A DNA stretch of 64,000 nucleotides from Astragalus membranaceus (lineage: Eukaryota > Streptophyta > Magnoliopsida > Fabales > Fabaceae): positions 20,209,251-20,273,250 of the forward strand of contig CM076847.1 in the NCBI GenBank assembly GCA_039519185.1, read 5' to 3'. The notes beneath the pieces were generated by a model. That model ran no database searches and had not been told where the DNA came from. It saw only the letters and a list, made by a program, of their open reading frames with translations. Positions 1 to 12,314 of the stretch are shown here, piece by piece. The first letter of the stretch is position 1. Each line of letters starts with the position of its first letter. The position numbers and the translations under genes were made by a program.

Positions 1-866
1 CATTTCACATTTTTTTATTATTATTTGAATTATGCGCGCGCGTCAGTCGTAACTGCGTGAGCTGCCCTGTGCCCTTGTCATTTGGCACGTGTTTTTATTT
101 TCAAAAAGGCCACTATTAATTTTTGGCACCCAAAAACATTTTTCTTAATTTTCAGGAATTTTAGAAAATAAAATAGTGCATACCTTTGCATTTTTGGGCA
201 TTTAAATAAAATCAAATTAATTATTTTTGGACCACGACCAGGTCAAGGACGTGGCATACATGTTACTCTACTAAGAGTAATTTTTGTATAATTTTTGGAA
301 AGAAAATCCTAGTCTAAAATAATTAAAAATGCATTTTCCCCATTTTTAGTGCATAAAAAAACCAAAAAAAGACCATTAAATATTCCCCAATTATTAAATG
401 ACAATTTTTATTGTTTAGAATAATTAAAGGGAATATTTTATGGTGCTCAAGTATATATGACACATTTTTAAAAGGTGCACTTTCACTTCCGTGCCCGAAA
501 ATTCAAAATTCAAAAGAAGGAAGTGTCCTCAATAAGACAAAAGACCAAAAACAAGTTTTTTTCCTCTCTCTCTCTCTCTCTCCCCCACAATTTCGAAATT
601 CTCTCTCTCTCCCCCCACAATTTCGAAATTCCCTCTCTCTCTCTCCACAATTTCTTCCACACTCTTCTATTCCTTATTCCTTAAGAATATGCTTTGTACT
701 ATCCTTAACTTTTGGTGACCATCACCCACTCCCACATAGACTCATGCCCTTTTTCGTAAATAACCCCACACTCTCACACTCACCTCTTCATTAGAAAATG
801 CAAACTTACTTGAAATAGAACATTCCATTCCCATTCTACCCTTAACCCTATTTTCACCTAGACCCA

Positions 867-873
867 TATATAA
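867..873 (+). promoter_or_regulatory. TATA box of element A 5' LTR
   Basis: TATATAA within ACCCATATATAAGCC, followed by a C-rich, leader-like stretch. The same string is at 10715-10721 in the 3' LTR. It would place transcription start near 900 and put everything from there to 2987 in the R/U5 leader RNA. Inferred from motif and position only. Confidence 0.5.
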
Positions 874-2120
874 GCCTACACTCCCAAATAACAAAAGAGG
901 CCTCATTTTCACCTTAGCACACCAAAAACCTCTCCCTCTCCAAAACCGTGGCCTCCCCACCCTTCTCCTTCATCCATTTTTGATTTTCTCTTCACCAAAA
1001 CACCACCATCTCACTTCATTCTTATCCCTCTTTCACATATCTTTTGAATAAATTGAGTCATGTTGTTTTGTGTTGATTTTTTGCATTTGTTGTGAAATAA
1101 AATTGTTGTTTCATGTGTTGTTTGGTTCGCATATCCTATTAAAGTTAGCTTTAATTTGATTTTGTTGTTTCTCTTTGCTTGATGGGGTTTAATCATGTTG
1201 TAGATATTTGATTTTAGTGTTTTCATGCTTAGATACTTTGTTTAGGTTTGCAAATTTCTTTTCTCACATAGATTTCGCAAAAAGTAAAGAGTTTGAGAGT
1301 AAATGTTGATTTGAGGTTTTAGTGTTTAAGTTATGTGATTAATTGTTCCTAAGTCTTGTTAGTATCTTTTGCTTGCTTGATTTTGGGAGTTTGATGAATA
1401 AATTTATGGTTTGACTATGTATTGGTTTCGCAAGTCATGAAGAATAAATAGAGTTTTTATATGTTTGCTTATTGTCTCAAGTTGATGATAGGCAATATGA
1501 TTCTCACTTGTGCCTAGTGCACCTTGCTTAAAGTGATGAGGATTGTTCTATATGATTCAACTCTTTTAGTTTATATGTTGTTTAAGTTGATGATTGGCAA
1601 GAAGATTCACACTTGTGCACTTGCGCACACTAATTTAAGTGTTGAGGATTGACCAAAGTGATTCAACATGCTTTGGTGTTTTGATTGTTAAGATGACTTA
1701 CTTGTTTAGGGTTTGCCAATGATCATGCTTGAGGCTACTCTTTTGAATTCATTTGTGCCCATCACTTCCTTGTCTACTCTCATGTGGAATCATTAATACT
1801 TAGATAGGCTCATTCCTTACATTGCATCTTCCACTAGATGTGCATTTAGATTCCCTTGCGTTTTGTAGAAATATTTGAGTATGGTTCTCGCCTAGCATCT
1901 TCCACTAGATGTGCATTTAGGTTCAATCTTGCCTACTCTTATATTTTTGCTTAATGCCCAATTCAAGTTCCTTCTTTGCCTATTTATGTGTTGTGGTCCA
2001 ACATGTGTAGTCTAGGCCAATACTTGCTCAAGAATTCAAATGAGATTGTTGCTTGCCTAAGGATTCGATTTGCATTCATTGCTTTCTTTTCTAAATAGTT
2101 TAGCATGAAAATGGTGACTA

Positions 2121-2780
2121 GTGACAATCACCCATAACCTTTGTTAGTTTGGTTGTCCTAAGAGCCTAAATTTCAAAAAAAAAATGTTTTCATATGCATA
2201 AGCTACTAGTGATAATCACCCATAACCTTTGTTAGTTTGATTATCATGAACGCTTTCAATTTCAAAAGATATTTTCCTAAACATCAAAAGTCATAGCAAG
2301 TGCCGGTGATGGCCACCCATAACCATTGTTAGTTTGGTCATCATGAAGGCTTTCATTTTTCAAAAGAGATTTTTACATGCACTTAAGTGGGTTCTAGTAA
2401 TGATCACCCATAACCTTTGTTAGTTTGATCATCAAAGCAAAACGACTTTCATTTTTAAGGCTCGCCAGAACTACGTCGCTTTGATTCCCATTTGGGATAC
2501 GTAGGAGCGAGTCACATTCTCGTCAAGCGCAACCATAAAAATTAGCATTTGCATAACAAAAAGAAAAGAGTTATTTTCATAACACAAAAAAAAGAATCAC
2601 TTTTGCAAACCAAGATCATTTTCAGAACAAAAACATTCTCCTTTCAAGAATCATTTTCAAACCCATTGTCGCTAGTAGCTAATCAGAACCTTTGTTCGTC
2701 TAGCCATTGGTAGAAATGTCTTTTTCCCAAAAGAACAACAAGCGATGATCACTCATAACCTTTGTTAGTTTGATCATTCG
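2121..2780 (+). repeat. Array of short hairpins with constant loop, element A 5' LTR
   Basis: Five clear units at 2123-2157, 2211-2245, 2308-2342, 2400-2432 and 2744-2778. Each has a 19-nt loop close to CCCATAACCTTTGTTAGTT between 7-8 bp complementary arms. Arms differ between units but still pair: GATAATCA with TGATTATC, GACAATCA with TGGTTGTC, GATGGCCA with TGGTCATC. A weaker unit lies at 2677-2708. The array repeats in the 3' LTR from 12315. It lies downstream of the TATA box and upstream of the primer binding site. Confidence 0.75.
2471..2504 (+). repeat. TACGTAG two-tier hairpin module (A 5' LTR)
   Basis: CTACGT pairs with ACGTAG at the outside. Inside, TCCC pairs with GGGA. The module is preceded by CCAGAA and followed by GAGCGAG and CGTCAAGCG. 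The same module is at 4162-4202, 12662-12695, 13214-13255, 16650-16686, 23436-23472 and, on the minus strand, 54919-54960 and 55281-55322. Confidence 0.7.
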
Positions 2781-2989
2781 TGTCAATCAATCCCTTTCGA
2801 AAACCACTTTCAAAAGAGTAAATAAAACCGACCCCCGAACCCTATTCTCTAGTTTCGCAAGACCAATCGCTTTCCAAAAAAGGTTTTCCTAATATTTTCC
2901 TTAATAAATATTGGTGGCGGCTTCATTGTCTTAGGAAAAGTTGTAAACGAGGAAAGTTCTCCCTCGGGGACTTTTTCGGGCGCAACAGC

Positions 2990-3007
2990 TGGCGACTCCA
3001 CTGGGGA
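2990..3007 (+). other. Primer binding site of element A
   Basis: TGGCGACTCCACTGGGGA starts two bases after the LTR end. From memory, Ogre-type elements prime with tRNA-Arg and have a site of this kind. The tRNA match itself was not checked. Confidence 0.75.
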
Positions 3008-4161
3008 ATAAAATTTTTTTTTTCAAAAGTGGGTCAAGCCTAATTAATTAAGTGTGTTGGTTTGTGTGATTGATTTGAACATCTTGCTTTGCCTCTATTT
3101 TTCTTCTTTTTCATAAGCTTGTTGCATCCATACGCATTCTTCTTCTATGTTTCCTCTTGTTTAAAATAATAGATAGTTACTTCTTTGCTTAAATGCTTAG
3201 CTCCCTCATGCATATTTCCCCTCTCTTGTCATGTCCCCTTCTTCTTTACTCGCTTTCTTGAGGTAAGTAGTGCATTATTGTCGGCACCCTAGATTAGTTG
3301 TATTTGATTGGTATTGAACCCTAGGGTAGACGACGTGTTATTGCTTTCTATTGTCTGGACTGTTCTGGATTTTCATTTGCAGGTGGGGTAGTTTTTAAGG
3401 AAATGCCCTTCGCACACACACTTGTACCTTGAGGCTATATGATTAGAGAAAGAGACCATAACCCAGGTCTATTAGGATACCATAGGATGAGTGGATTCGA
3501 GTAGTGGGAGCCCATCAGGACCTTTATCCGTTTGGATACTCGCGAAAGTTTCAATCAGAGTTGTGCTCTTTTATGATGCTTCGTATCTAGCAGTTTGCTG
3601 CATTTACGGGGATTTTCATGAGAGGGACTGTGGCTCTGATGGCCTTTGTGAGGGTGTGAATAGAGATACATGAGAAGATTATCCCTAAAGTGCCGAGATC
3701 ATAGGTTCTACCCCCTTTTAGGTCACAAGGGCTTCCCAAATTGTGTGCTGCATTGTTGCATTTCGTCCAGTTAATTTTTCCCTCAAAGATTTTCAAAAAA
3801 AAAAGATATGATTTTCCCTTAAACACCTATATGAGGTGGCATATAGTGTGAAAGTTTTCTAAATTCCGCCTGTGAATACCCTCCTTAGGCAGAAACCTCA
3901 AAAAAAAAAGAAGTATCTTGCATCCTGCATCCTTGCATCATTACATCATTGCGTCATTTGCATTAAATAAAGTTCCAATTTTGAAAAAAAATTATTCATC
4001 TTGCATTTCATTTCATTGCATAAAAATGAAAAAACAATTATCATCTTCATAGCTTAAGCATTTTGTTTATAATCAAAAAAGAGGAAAAAGCTTCTCGCCA
4101 AGTTCATCCAAAACATGGCATTCATGCATAAGCATTATTTCAAAAACAAGACCCAGTAGAA

Positions 4162-4202
4162 CTACGTAAGCTTTGATTCCTCATTACAATGGGGATACGT
4201 AG
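4162..4202 (+). repeat. TACGTAG two-tier hairpin module (A internal)
   Basis: CTACGTA and TACGTAG flank a 27-base spacer, in which ATTCC can pair with GGGGAT (one G-T pair). It is followed by GTCAAGCAC as in the LTR copies. This copy lies downstream of the primer site, outside the LTR. Confidence 0.6.
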
Positions 4203-7200
4203 GAGAGGGTCATACCCCGTCAAGCACATTTTTCTAAAACCTTTTTTTTTCAAATAAATCATTTGCATCTCCAAATAATTTTCAAAATCATGTTCGAAAA
4301 CTAAAAATGAAAAAATGAAAAGTTTCCAATGCATGCATCTTCTCTAAACAAAGAAAAAATAGAAAAGCTCTTCATGTAAAAGCTCAATGAGTAAAAGTGC
4401 ACCTTCGAATGACGAAGGGTAATATCTCAAATTTGTTTGTGCACTACAAATTTAAGATGTTACTCTACGATATCGGGGCACTTTGACCCTATCAAGTGAG
4501 GCTTGTTTTCAAATAAGAGAATAAGTTTGAGTTAACCAAATGTCGAAGCATTTCAGTATATTGCGTGCAGTATTGAGTCAGGATCCACTCAATGTTTCAT
4601 GCAAGTTACTCAGAGTAACAACAATTGGTTGCCTCGCATCAGCATTTGCATACATCCTTGCATTACATAAAACAAAATTTTCAAAAAGGCAAAAAGCAAA
4701 ACTTTCAAAAAATCATCATAGTCTTTTCTTTTACCGGGCTACATGAGGTGATGTTCCCAAAATTTCAGTCACCAAGCTCGAAAAAAATGTTTCCATCTTA
4801 TTTTTCATATGCATGTCATGTCGCATTATCGCCGTCATTTTCATGTAAAGACATCATTTGCACTGCATAAAACAAAAACTTGATAAAATTCATACTTGCA
4901 TTTTTCTCTATCTCATTTAGGTCTTGCAGGAGTGCATTCTCCGCACGTGTGCGTTTCCATTCACTAAGGCTTTTTCCCCTATTTTTCTCGAAAGATCCAA
5001 AAAATCGTGTCTTATTAGGAGCGCGTCTCATGCATTATTGTGTTCCTTTTCACACATCATGAAAAGATAATACATTAACCTCTCATTTTGCATGCATTTC
5101 CATTCCATAAAGATCATGTCTTTCCACGCATTTTTTTTAAAAAAAAAAATCATTGTGAGTATCATGCATTTCATTGCACAAAAAATGTCTCATCATCAAA
5201 TATATTCAAAATGTAGCATTCATCCATCTTTCAAAAAAGGAAGGGGGCGTTGGCATTTCATACTTGGCCTTGTCTCTAAAAAAAATCATCATTTAGAAAA
5301 AAAAGCATCATTCCCGCCTCTTTCATCATTCAAAAAAAAGGGGGGTGGGGGCATTGACATTTCATACCTTGTCTTGCCTCTATAAAAATCATTTTGAAAA
5401 GAAGCATCATTCTTGCATCATTCATCATCCAAAGACGCATTGGCATTTCATATTTTGTCTTGCTTAAAAAGAAAACATCAAAAAAAAACTTCTAGAATAA
5501 TCACACTTTTCAAGTGAATATGCTTTCATGCATTTCATTTTTATCATGTAAACATCATAATGTTTTCATCCATGCATTGCATGCAACAAAAAATGTTGTG
5601 ATGAGAAAAGTAATCTTTCCTTTTTGGAAAAGTTGACCCTCACTCATTTGCAAACTCAAGGTGTTCCAAGGCACTCAGTTTTTTAAAACAATAGCTCATT
5701 TGTATTTCCTTCAAAAAAAAAGCATCGCATCTTAACCATTCCATGATAAAAGACTGAAACAGTTCATCAAAAAGTTTTTTATATCATGTTTTAACCAATG
5801 TGAAGCGTTCTTCTAGTAAGCATGTATGCCACGTGCAGTGTCTCTTGTTTGAGTCAGTCAATTTCCTTCATTTATCACCATTCCCCATCCAAGTCTAATC
5901 CCGCCCCGTCCACCCATAAAGCGCATATTCTCTCCCATCAGTGCATACTTGACTTTTTGGTTCATTCTCACTAACACTTTAAGTCCTCCATGCTGGGGCA
6001 ATTCTGTGATCACTAATTTTCCTTGTCAGTATCATATTCCCTTTGTGCAAGTCTTTCTAAAAAATATATAATAAATAAAAAAAGATAAAATAAGCTCGCT
6101 AGGTTGAAAACCCGCAAAGGGCGGCCTAGGCAAAAAAGAGCGCCCGGTGGATTGAAAACTCGCAAAGAGCGGTCCAGACAAAAATTAGGGCACAAAAAAG
6201 GGGGAAAATAAAAGAGCAAACACATGAAGATAGATAAATTATTGTCCTAAAGTTAAGTCTTACAGAAATAAGCAATCAGGATTTGAAATGAAATTTGGCC
6301 ATCTCTCCATACCCTCAAGAACCTAAAATCCCAGAAAGTCCATTTCCTACCCCTCTCCAGCCAAAGATTTAAAACCACAAAAATACCCTTTGTTACCCAT
6401 CTTAAGCCGAGAAAAGCCCAAGATATCCCCATCACTCTGGACGAGGGTTAATTCCGCATCAAAGGTGGTATATCATTTCCACCCAAGTCAAAAGGAAAGG
6501 AAATTCACAAAAGGAGGGGAATAACAAAGTTCAAAGAGGAGAACCCCAAAACGAAGAAAGGAAGACAAAGGGAGTATAAATTAAGAGTCAATACCTTCTG
6601 CCATGAAGCATAAGAGCTCCCCTTCAAAAAGGCCCTCAAATTCAATGGGTTCAATCATTTCCCCTTTCAAAAAAAAATAACAAACAAAAAAAAAAACAAA
6701 AAAAACCCTCAATTCATTAAATTTAACCATCTCTCCTTTCATAAAACCTTCAAACACCTCATTGGGTACAACCATCCCCAAACACCTCATCAAACCTAAT
6801 AACCATTTCCTTCATAAATCATTGACCATCGGCCAACACCGAATAAGACCCATCCTCCCATCAACCCCAAACACTTCATTAAGCTCAATCATCCCCTTCC
6901 CCACATCACAACCCTAAAAAGTCCTTTCTGATCAATGACTAATTGCTTTTGTTCTCTCAATTTTTAATCTTAGGACAAATAAGTTTATCTATTTACGACG
7001 TGTTTGCTCAAAAAAAAAACAAACAAGCAGAAAAAAGAAAGCTGCTCAAAAAGAAAAACAAACAATTAAAAAAGAAAGTTGGTAAAAAAGGAGAAGGACT
7101 TGCACTCCAAGATGCATTCATGTTGCATTAAAACAAGGTCTAGTGGTCACCAAGTGGGGCCTCTCCTCATATTAAAAGGTCAAAACTTTCATTGCATTTG

Positions 7201-9016
7201 GGTTGTTCTTAAAGAAAACCAAAAGTTTGTACTAGGGGGCATTCCCTTCATATCTCACTCCACTCAACTTTGGGGAGGTTTGTTCATTGCCCACCCCATT
7301 CATATATCACCCTCAGTTCATAACTATCACCATAACTCTATCGCCTTTCACAACTTCACTCAAAGAAACCATTTGAAATGTCATCCGAAAGGGGGGAAAG
7401 TGCGTTCCCATTCCTTCATCTCATTCACTCCTATAAAACCTCACCGGGACAATCTCTCAACTCACTATCCTAAACAAGGCCTTGTCACTCTAATTGGGGC
7501 AGCTTTGTCCTTGTTATGACTGGGGCAACATCAAACTTTATGGGTCGAGACAAAATCTCTTTTGCTCCACCTTTCATTTCAAAAGCCGAAGCATTCCCAA
7601 TTCATCGTCTTCTACACCCCTAGTTGTTGTCACCACTAGACAAGGGCAAGCTATTCGCTCATCAAAGACCTGAATTGGGGCAATCTTGTATCTCTAGATC
7701 CCTCATGAGCTTCGGCAATAACCATGTCTGCCATTCCTTCACTTGCCGTAAATGTCCATGCCCTAAACCAATTCCAAGTTAACTGACTCATTCATTCACA
7801 TTTGCACTCTTATGCATGCTTACTAGACAATGCTTCAAAAAGAGAGAACACAAGTTGTTTACGTGATATCTAAAATTCAGTCATCATGGAAAGAAGGAGA
7901 AAACGAGTGAGGTTGTTTGTAAATAAAAACCTTGAGAACACCGGAGTTTGAATCAAATTCAATTTTTCAACAGAATGGTCAATAATCATCTCAATTCCTT
8001 GCATTCAAAGTCTCGCATCTCATCATCACAAAAATGTCAACCTCATGCATCCAGGCATCTCAATCTATTCATTATAGCATATGCATCAAAGTATTACATT
8101 TGAATTTTCACATTTTGTGCATTCATCACATAGCAAAAAGAAAAACGTTTCACGTCAGTTGCACCATATTAATATTTGCATTTCATAGAGGAAAATAGTA
8201 AAGAAGAAAAAGCATTCATCATCATTGCATCAGACATCAAATCAAGTTTCAAAATACAAAATCATCTTCAATAAATAGGAGACTAAGTCGAATGTACATT
8301 CGAAATAGTCATCACGATAGGACACTTGAATTGATCACTCAAGAATCCTAAGGTCCCTATGCCAAAAAAAGAAAACAAACAAAAACATTCAGTGTCGTCT
8401 ACATCATAGTAATGTTTGCGTTCCATAAAACAAAAAGAACCAAAAACTCATCATCCCATCAAACATCAAAGCAATACAGTTGCATCACATCAATACTTGC
8501 ATCTCATAGAAGAAAAGAAAGCTAAAACATCTCATGTCATTCATCATTTCATGTTATTCATCATTTTATAGCAATATTCCCATTTCATAGAAAAAGGCAA
8601 AGAAGGAAAAGTTTTCCATTGCATGTCATCTGCCATTTCATTACATATCATCAAACACCGAAATTTTGCATTCGCATACCAGCACTTCATAAAAAGAGCA
8701 AAAGAAAAGAAGAGAACAAAAGCAAAAGAGCAATAAAACAAATAAAGTCATGCATTACATTCACCAAGCATAAAATCATGCACTCATCAGACATAGAAAA
8801 TAATAATACTAATAATAATAAAGTAAAGAAAAGAGAAATTCATACATTTGCATTACATTCATCATAAGGAAAAGAAAAAGAAAATAGCAATCGTGGCATT
8901 TGCATTGCATGCATCGGTTCGTTTTTCAGCTGCAGACAAGTGAGAGAGGATAAACACCACAAGTGTTAATGCTCGCCTTCAAGTTCCAGAAAGTGCTTCC
9001 CCAGTTGGGAGTTCAG

Positions 9017-9115
9017 AAAGAAAAAAGAAAAGAGAGAAACAGAAAAGAAAAGAAAAAAAGAAAAGAAAAGAGAGAAACAGAAAAGAAAGGAAAGAAAGAA
9101 AAGAAAAGAGAGCGT
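9017..9115 (+). repeat. Homopurine tract
   Basis: About 100 bases of almost pure A and G with only isolated C, containing two copies of GAGAGAAACAGAAAAGAAA. It lies about 600 bp upstream of the polypurine tract. Simple sequence; any role as an extra plus-strand primer is speculation. Confidence 0.8.
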
Positions 9116-9425
9116 TCAGGCGCGCATTGCGGATTGGAGCCCAGAGAGATCATCGCTCCCTTCTGCCCAGGTCTCACATCGTGTACGAGCAACGCGATGG
9201 ACCGCAGCCCCATGTGAGGTTCAACGGAATAGTTGTATCAACCTAAGACACAGTGGACGCCGTGCATTGATCAGTATGTCAGTTCTGGAGCTGATAACGA
9301 TCCCCCCAGGTCGCTCGAAAAGGCCAACAGGAAGCGTGCTCCTCAAAGCACGTGCAAACTCGGATTCGTCAAGAGTTAGTTTAAGGATTACAGGTTTTAG
9401 GCAGCCTGGGCATTTTACCGCTTTC

Positions 9426-9540
9426 TGCACGCAAGTGCCCATTTTACTTTTTCTGTCCGCACGCAACTGCCCATTTTACCTTTTCTGTCCGCACGTCAGT
9501 GTTCATTTACTGTTTTCGCATCGACACGAAAGTGTCTATC
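9426..9540 (+). repeat. Minisatellite, about 3 copies (A 3' untranslated region)
   Basis: Units of about 32 bp around CACGCAAGTGCCCATTTTAC followed by TTTTTCTGTCCG. It is the reverse complement of the longer array at 58316-58500 in element C, in the same position relative to the polypurine tract. Confidence 0.75.
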
Positions 9541-9697
9541 TTTCCGAAAAAAGGAAAGGAGAAGAGAAAAATAGAAAAAATGAAAAAAAATTCGGGTTTT
9601 TTCAAGGAGACAAAATTGGTATAAATTCTGAATTCTTTATTTCTATTTTGCCTCGAAATATGTCTCGGCCAATTCATATTTCTCACCAAAATCTAAA

Positions 9698-9711
9698 TAA
9701 AGAGGGGCAGC
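9698..9711 (+). other. Polypurine tract of element A
   Basis: TAAAGAGGGGCAGC directly before the 3' LTR start TGTCATACCCC. The same layout is found in B (22441-22453) and, reversed, in C (58130-58143). Confidence 0.85.
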
Positions 9712-10388
9712 TGTCATACCCCAATTTTGTCCGCCCAAGTCAAAAACATTTTTTTTCATAAAAAATAGAACAATAAGGTAATTCATAATGTGTGGAAAAT
9801 AGTGGATTTGTGCATTTATATGTATTCATCCCCCATTTCACATTTTTTTATTATTATTTGAATTATGCGCGCGCGTCAGTCGTAACTGCGTGAGCTGCCC
9901 TGTGCCCTTGTCATTTGGCACGTGTTTTTATTTTCAAAAAGGCCATTATTAATTTTTGGCACCCAAAACATTTTTCTTAATTTTCAGGAATTTTAGAAAA
10001 TAAAATAGTGCATACCTTTGCATTTTTGGGCATTTAAATGAAAGCAAATTAATTATTTTTGGACCAAGACCAGGTCAAGGACGTGGCATTCATGTTACTC
10101 TACTAAGAGTAATTTTTGTATAATTTTTGGAAAGAAAATCCTAGTCTAAAATAATTAAAAATGCATTTTCCCCATTTTTAGTGCATAAAAAAACCAAAAA
10201 AAGACCATTAAATATTCCCCAATTATTAAATGACAATTTTTATTGTCTAGAATAATTAAAGGGAATATTTTATGGTGCTCAAGTATATATGACACATTTT
10301 TAATAGGTGCACTTTCACTTCCATGCCCAAAAATTCAAAATTCAAAAGAAGGAAGTGTCCTCAATAAGACAAAAGACCAAAAACAAGT

Positions 10389-10428
<40 letters not shown>

Positions 10429-12314
10429 CCACAATTTCGAAATTCTCTCTCTCTCTCCCCCCACAATTTCGAAATTCCCTCTCTCTCTCTCTCTACAATT
10501 TCTTCCACACTCGTCTATTCCTTATTCCTTAAGAATATGCTTTGTACTATCCTTAACTTTTGGTGACCATCACCCACTCCCACATACACTCATGCCCTTT
10601 TTCGTAAATAACCCCACACTCTCACACTCACCTCTTCATTAGAAAATGCAAACTTACTTGAAATAGAACATTCCATTCCCATTCTAACCTTAACCCTATT
10701 TTCACCTAGACCCATATATAAGCCTACACTCCAAAATAACAAAAGAGGCCTCATTTTCACCCTAGCACACCAAAAACCTCTCCCTCTCCCTCTCCAAAAC
10801 CGTGGCCTCCCTACCCTTCTCCTTCATCCATTTTTGATTTTCTCTTCACCAAAACACCACCATCTCACTTCATTCTTATCCCTCTTTCACATATCTTCTC
10901 CAATTTCCATTCAAGTTCAAGCATTATCATCAAGGAAGGTTTTCATCAAGCTTCCTTGGGTTGGAGTTGAAGTTCCTTGGAGGTTCTTGTTGATTTGTGT
11001 TATATTTTGTTCATCTCATTGCATTTCCTAGCTTGGATTTGAGGTAAACGCCCTTAAACTTTGCATCATCTTCAACCTTTTTGCATCAAAACTCATACTC
11101 TTCTTTTCCTTCATCTTGCATACTCTCATAAATATATGTAAAATGTGATTTTTTGTTTGTTGTTGGTGAGAGGAGCCTTAAACACTCTTGACAAGCACTT
11201 AGGGAGGCTTGGGGTGTTTAAGGTGCCTCTCACTCTTGAATAAATTGAGTCATGTTGTTTTGTGTTGATTTTTTGCATTTGTTGTGAAATAAAATTGTTG
11301 TTTCATGTGTTGTTTGGTTCGCATATCCTATTAAAGTTAGCTTTAATTTGATTTTGTTGTTTCTCTTTGCTTGATGGGGTTTAATCATGTTGTAGATATT
11401 TGATTTTAGTGTTTTCATGCTTAGATACTTTGTTTAGGTTTGCAAATTTCTTTTCTCACATAGATTTCGCAAAAAGTAAAGAGTTTGAGAATAAATGTTG
11501 ATTTGAGGTTTTAGTGTTTAAGTTATGTGATTAATTGTTCCTAAGTCTTGTTAGTATCTTTTGCTTGCATGATTTTGGGAGTTTGATGAATAAATTTATG
11601 GTTTGACTATGTATTGGTTTCGCAAGTCATGAAGAATAAATAGAGTTTTTATATGTTTGCTTATTGTCTCAAGTTGATGATAGGCAATATGATTCTCACT
11701 TGTGCCTAGTGCACCTTGCTTAAAGTGATGAGGATTGTTCTATATGATTCAACCCTTTTAGTTTATATGTTGTTTAAGTTGATGATTGGCAAGAAGATTC
11801 ACACTTGTGCACTTGCGCACACTAATTTGAGTGTTGAGGATTGACCAAAGTGATTCAACATGCTTTGGTGTTTTGATTGTTAAGATGACTTACTTGTTTA
11901 GGGTTTGCCAATGATCATGCTTGAGGCTACTCTTTTGAATTCATTTGTGCCCATCACTTCCTTGTCTACTCTCATGTGGAATCATTAATACTTAGATAGG
12001 CTCATTCCTTACATTGCATCTTCCACTAGATGTGCATTTAGATTCCCCTGCGTTTTGTAGAAATATTTGAGTATGGTTCTCGCCTAGCATCTTCCACTAG
12101 ATGTGCATTTAGGTTCAATCTTGTCTACTCTTATATTTTTTCTTAATGCCCAATTCAAGTTCCTTCTTTTCCTATTTATGTGTTGTGGTCCAACATGTGT
12201 AGTCTAGGCCAATACTTGCTCAAGAATTCAAATGAGATTGTTGCTTGCCTAAGGATTCGATTTGCATTCATTGCTTTCTTTTCTAAATAGTTTAGCATGA
12301 AAATGGTGACTAGT

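Larger units (their letters stand above)
1..2987 (+). mobile_element. Element A, 5' LTR (start cut off by window)
   Basis: Direct repeat of 9836-13562: base 1 matches base 9836, so about 124 bases of this LTR lie before the window. It ends GGGCGCAACA just before a primer binding site. It carries a TATA-like box near 867, a CT microsatellite at 566-645, two internal partial duplications (1478-1670 and 1825-1925) and the hairpin array at 2121-2780. Against the 3' copy it lacks about 336 bp at position 1043 and about 455 bp near 2826, and keeps about 73 bp (2884-2956) that the 3' copy lost. Elsewhere the copies look nearly identical, so the insertion is fairly recent. There are no credible ORFs; those present run through CT repeats. 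Confidence 0.9.
2988..9711 (+). mobile_element. Element A internal region, non-coding (LARD-like)
   Basis: 6.7 kb between primer site and polypurine tract with no reverse transcriptase, integrase, protease or gag motif in any frame. It is AT-rich, dense in CAT/ATG words and A-runs, and full of stops. It is colinear with B internal (17078-22453) and C internal (58130 onward, reverse strand). Shared landmarks are GCTGGGGCAATT (about 5993), TGGGGCAACATCAAAC (about 7521), CATTTGCATT-type tracts and the terminal GGGGCAGC. It also holds a TACGTAG module (4162-4202), a homopurine tract (9017-9115) and a short minisatellite (9426-9540). Without proteins it must depend on an autonomous relative. An alternative is an Ogre element that lost its coding block; the colinear partners make a distinct non-autonomous family more likely. 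Confidence 0.75.

Noticed and set aside
411..794. ORFs through the CT-rich part of element A LTR (also 10243-10642)
   Set aside because: They arise from SLSLSLS-type translation of a CT microsatellite and change frame between the two LTR copies.
2121..2780. CRISPR-like array
   Set aside because: Spaced repeats exist, but this is plant nuclear LTR DNA; units are imperfect hairpins with repeated, not unique, spacers.
9267..9761. 164-residue plus-strand ORF crossing the A polypurine tract
   Set aside because: It runs across the internal/LTR border and minisatellite; no domain and not conserved in C.
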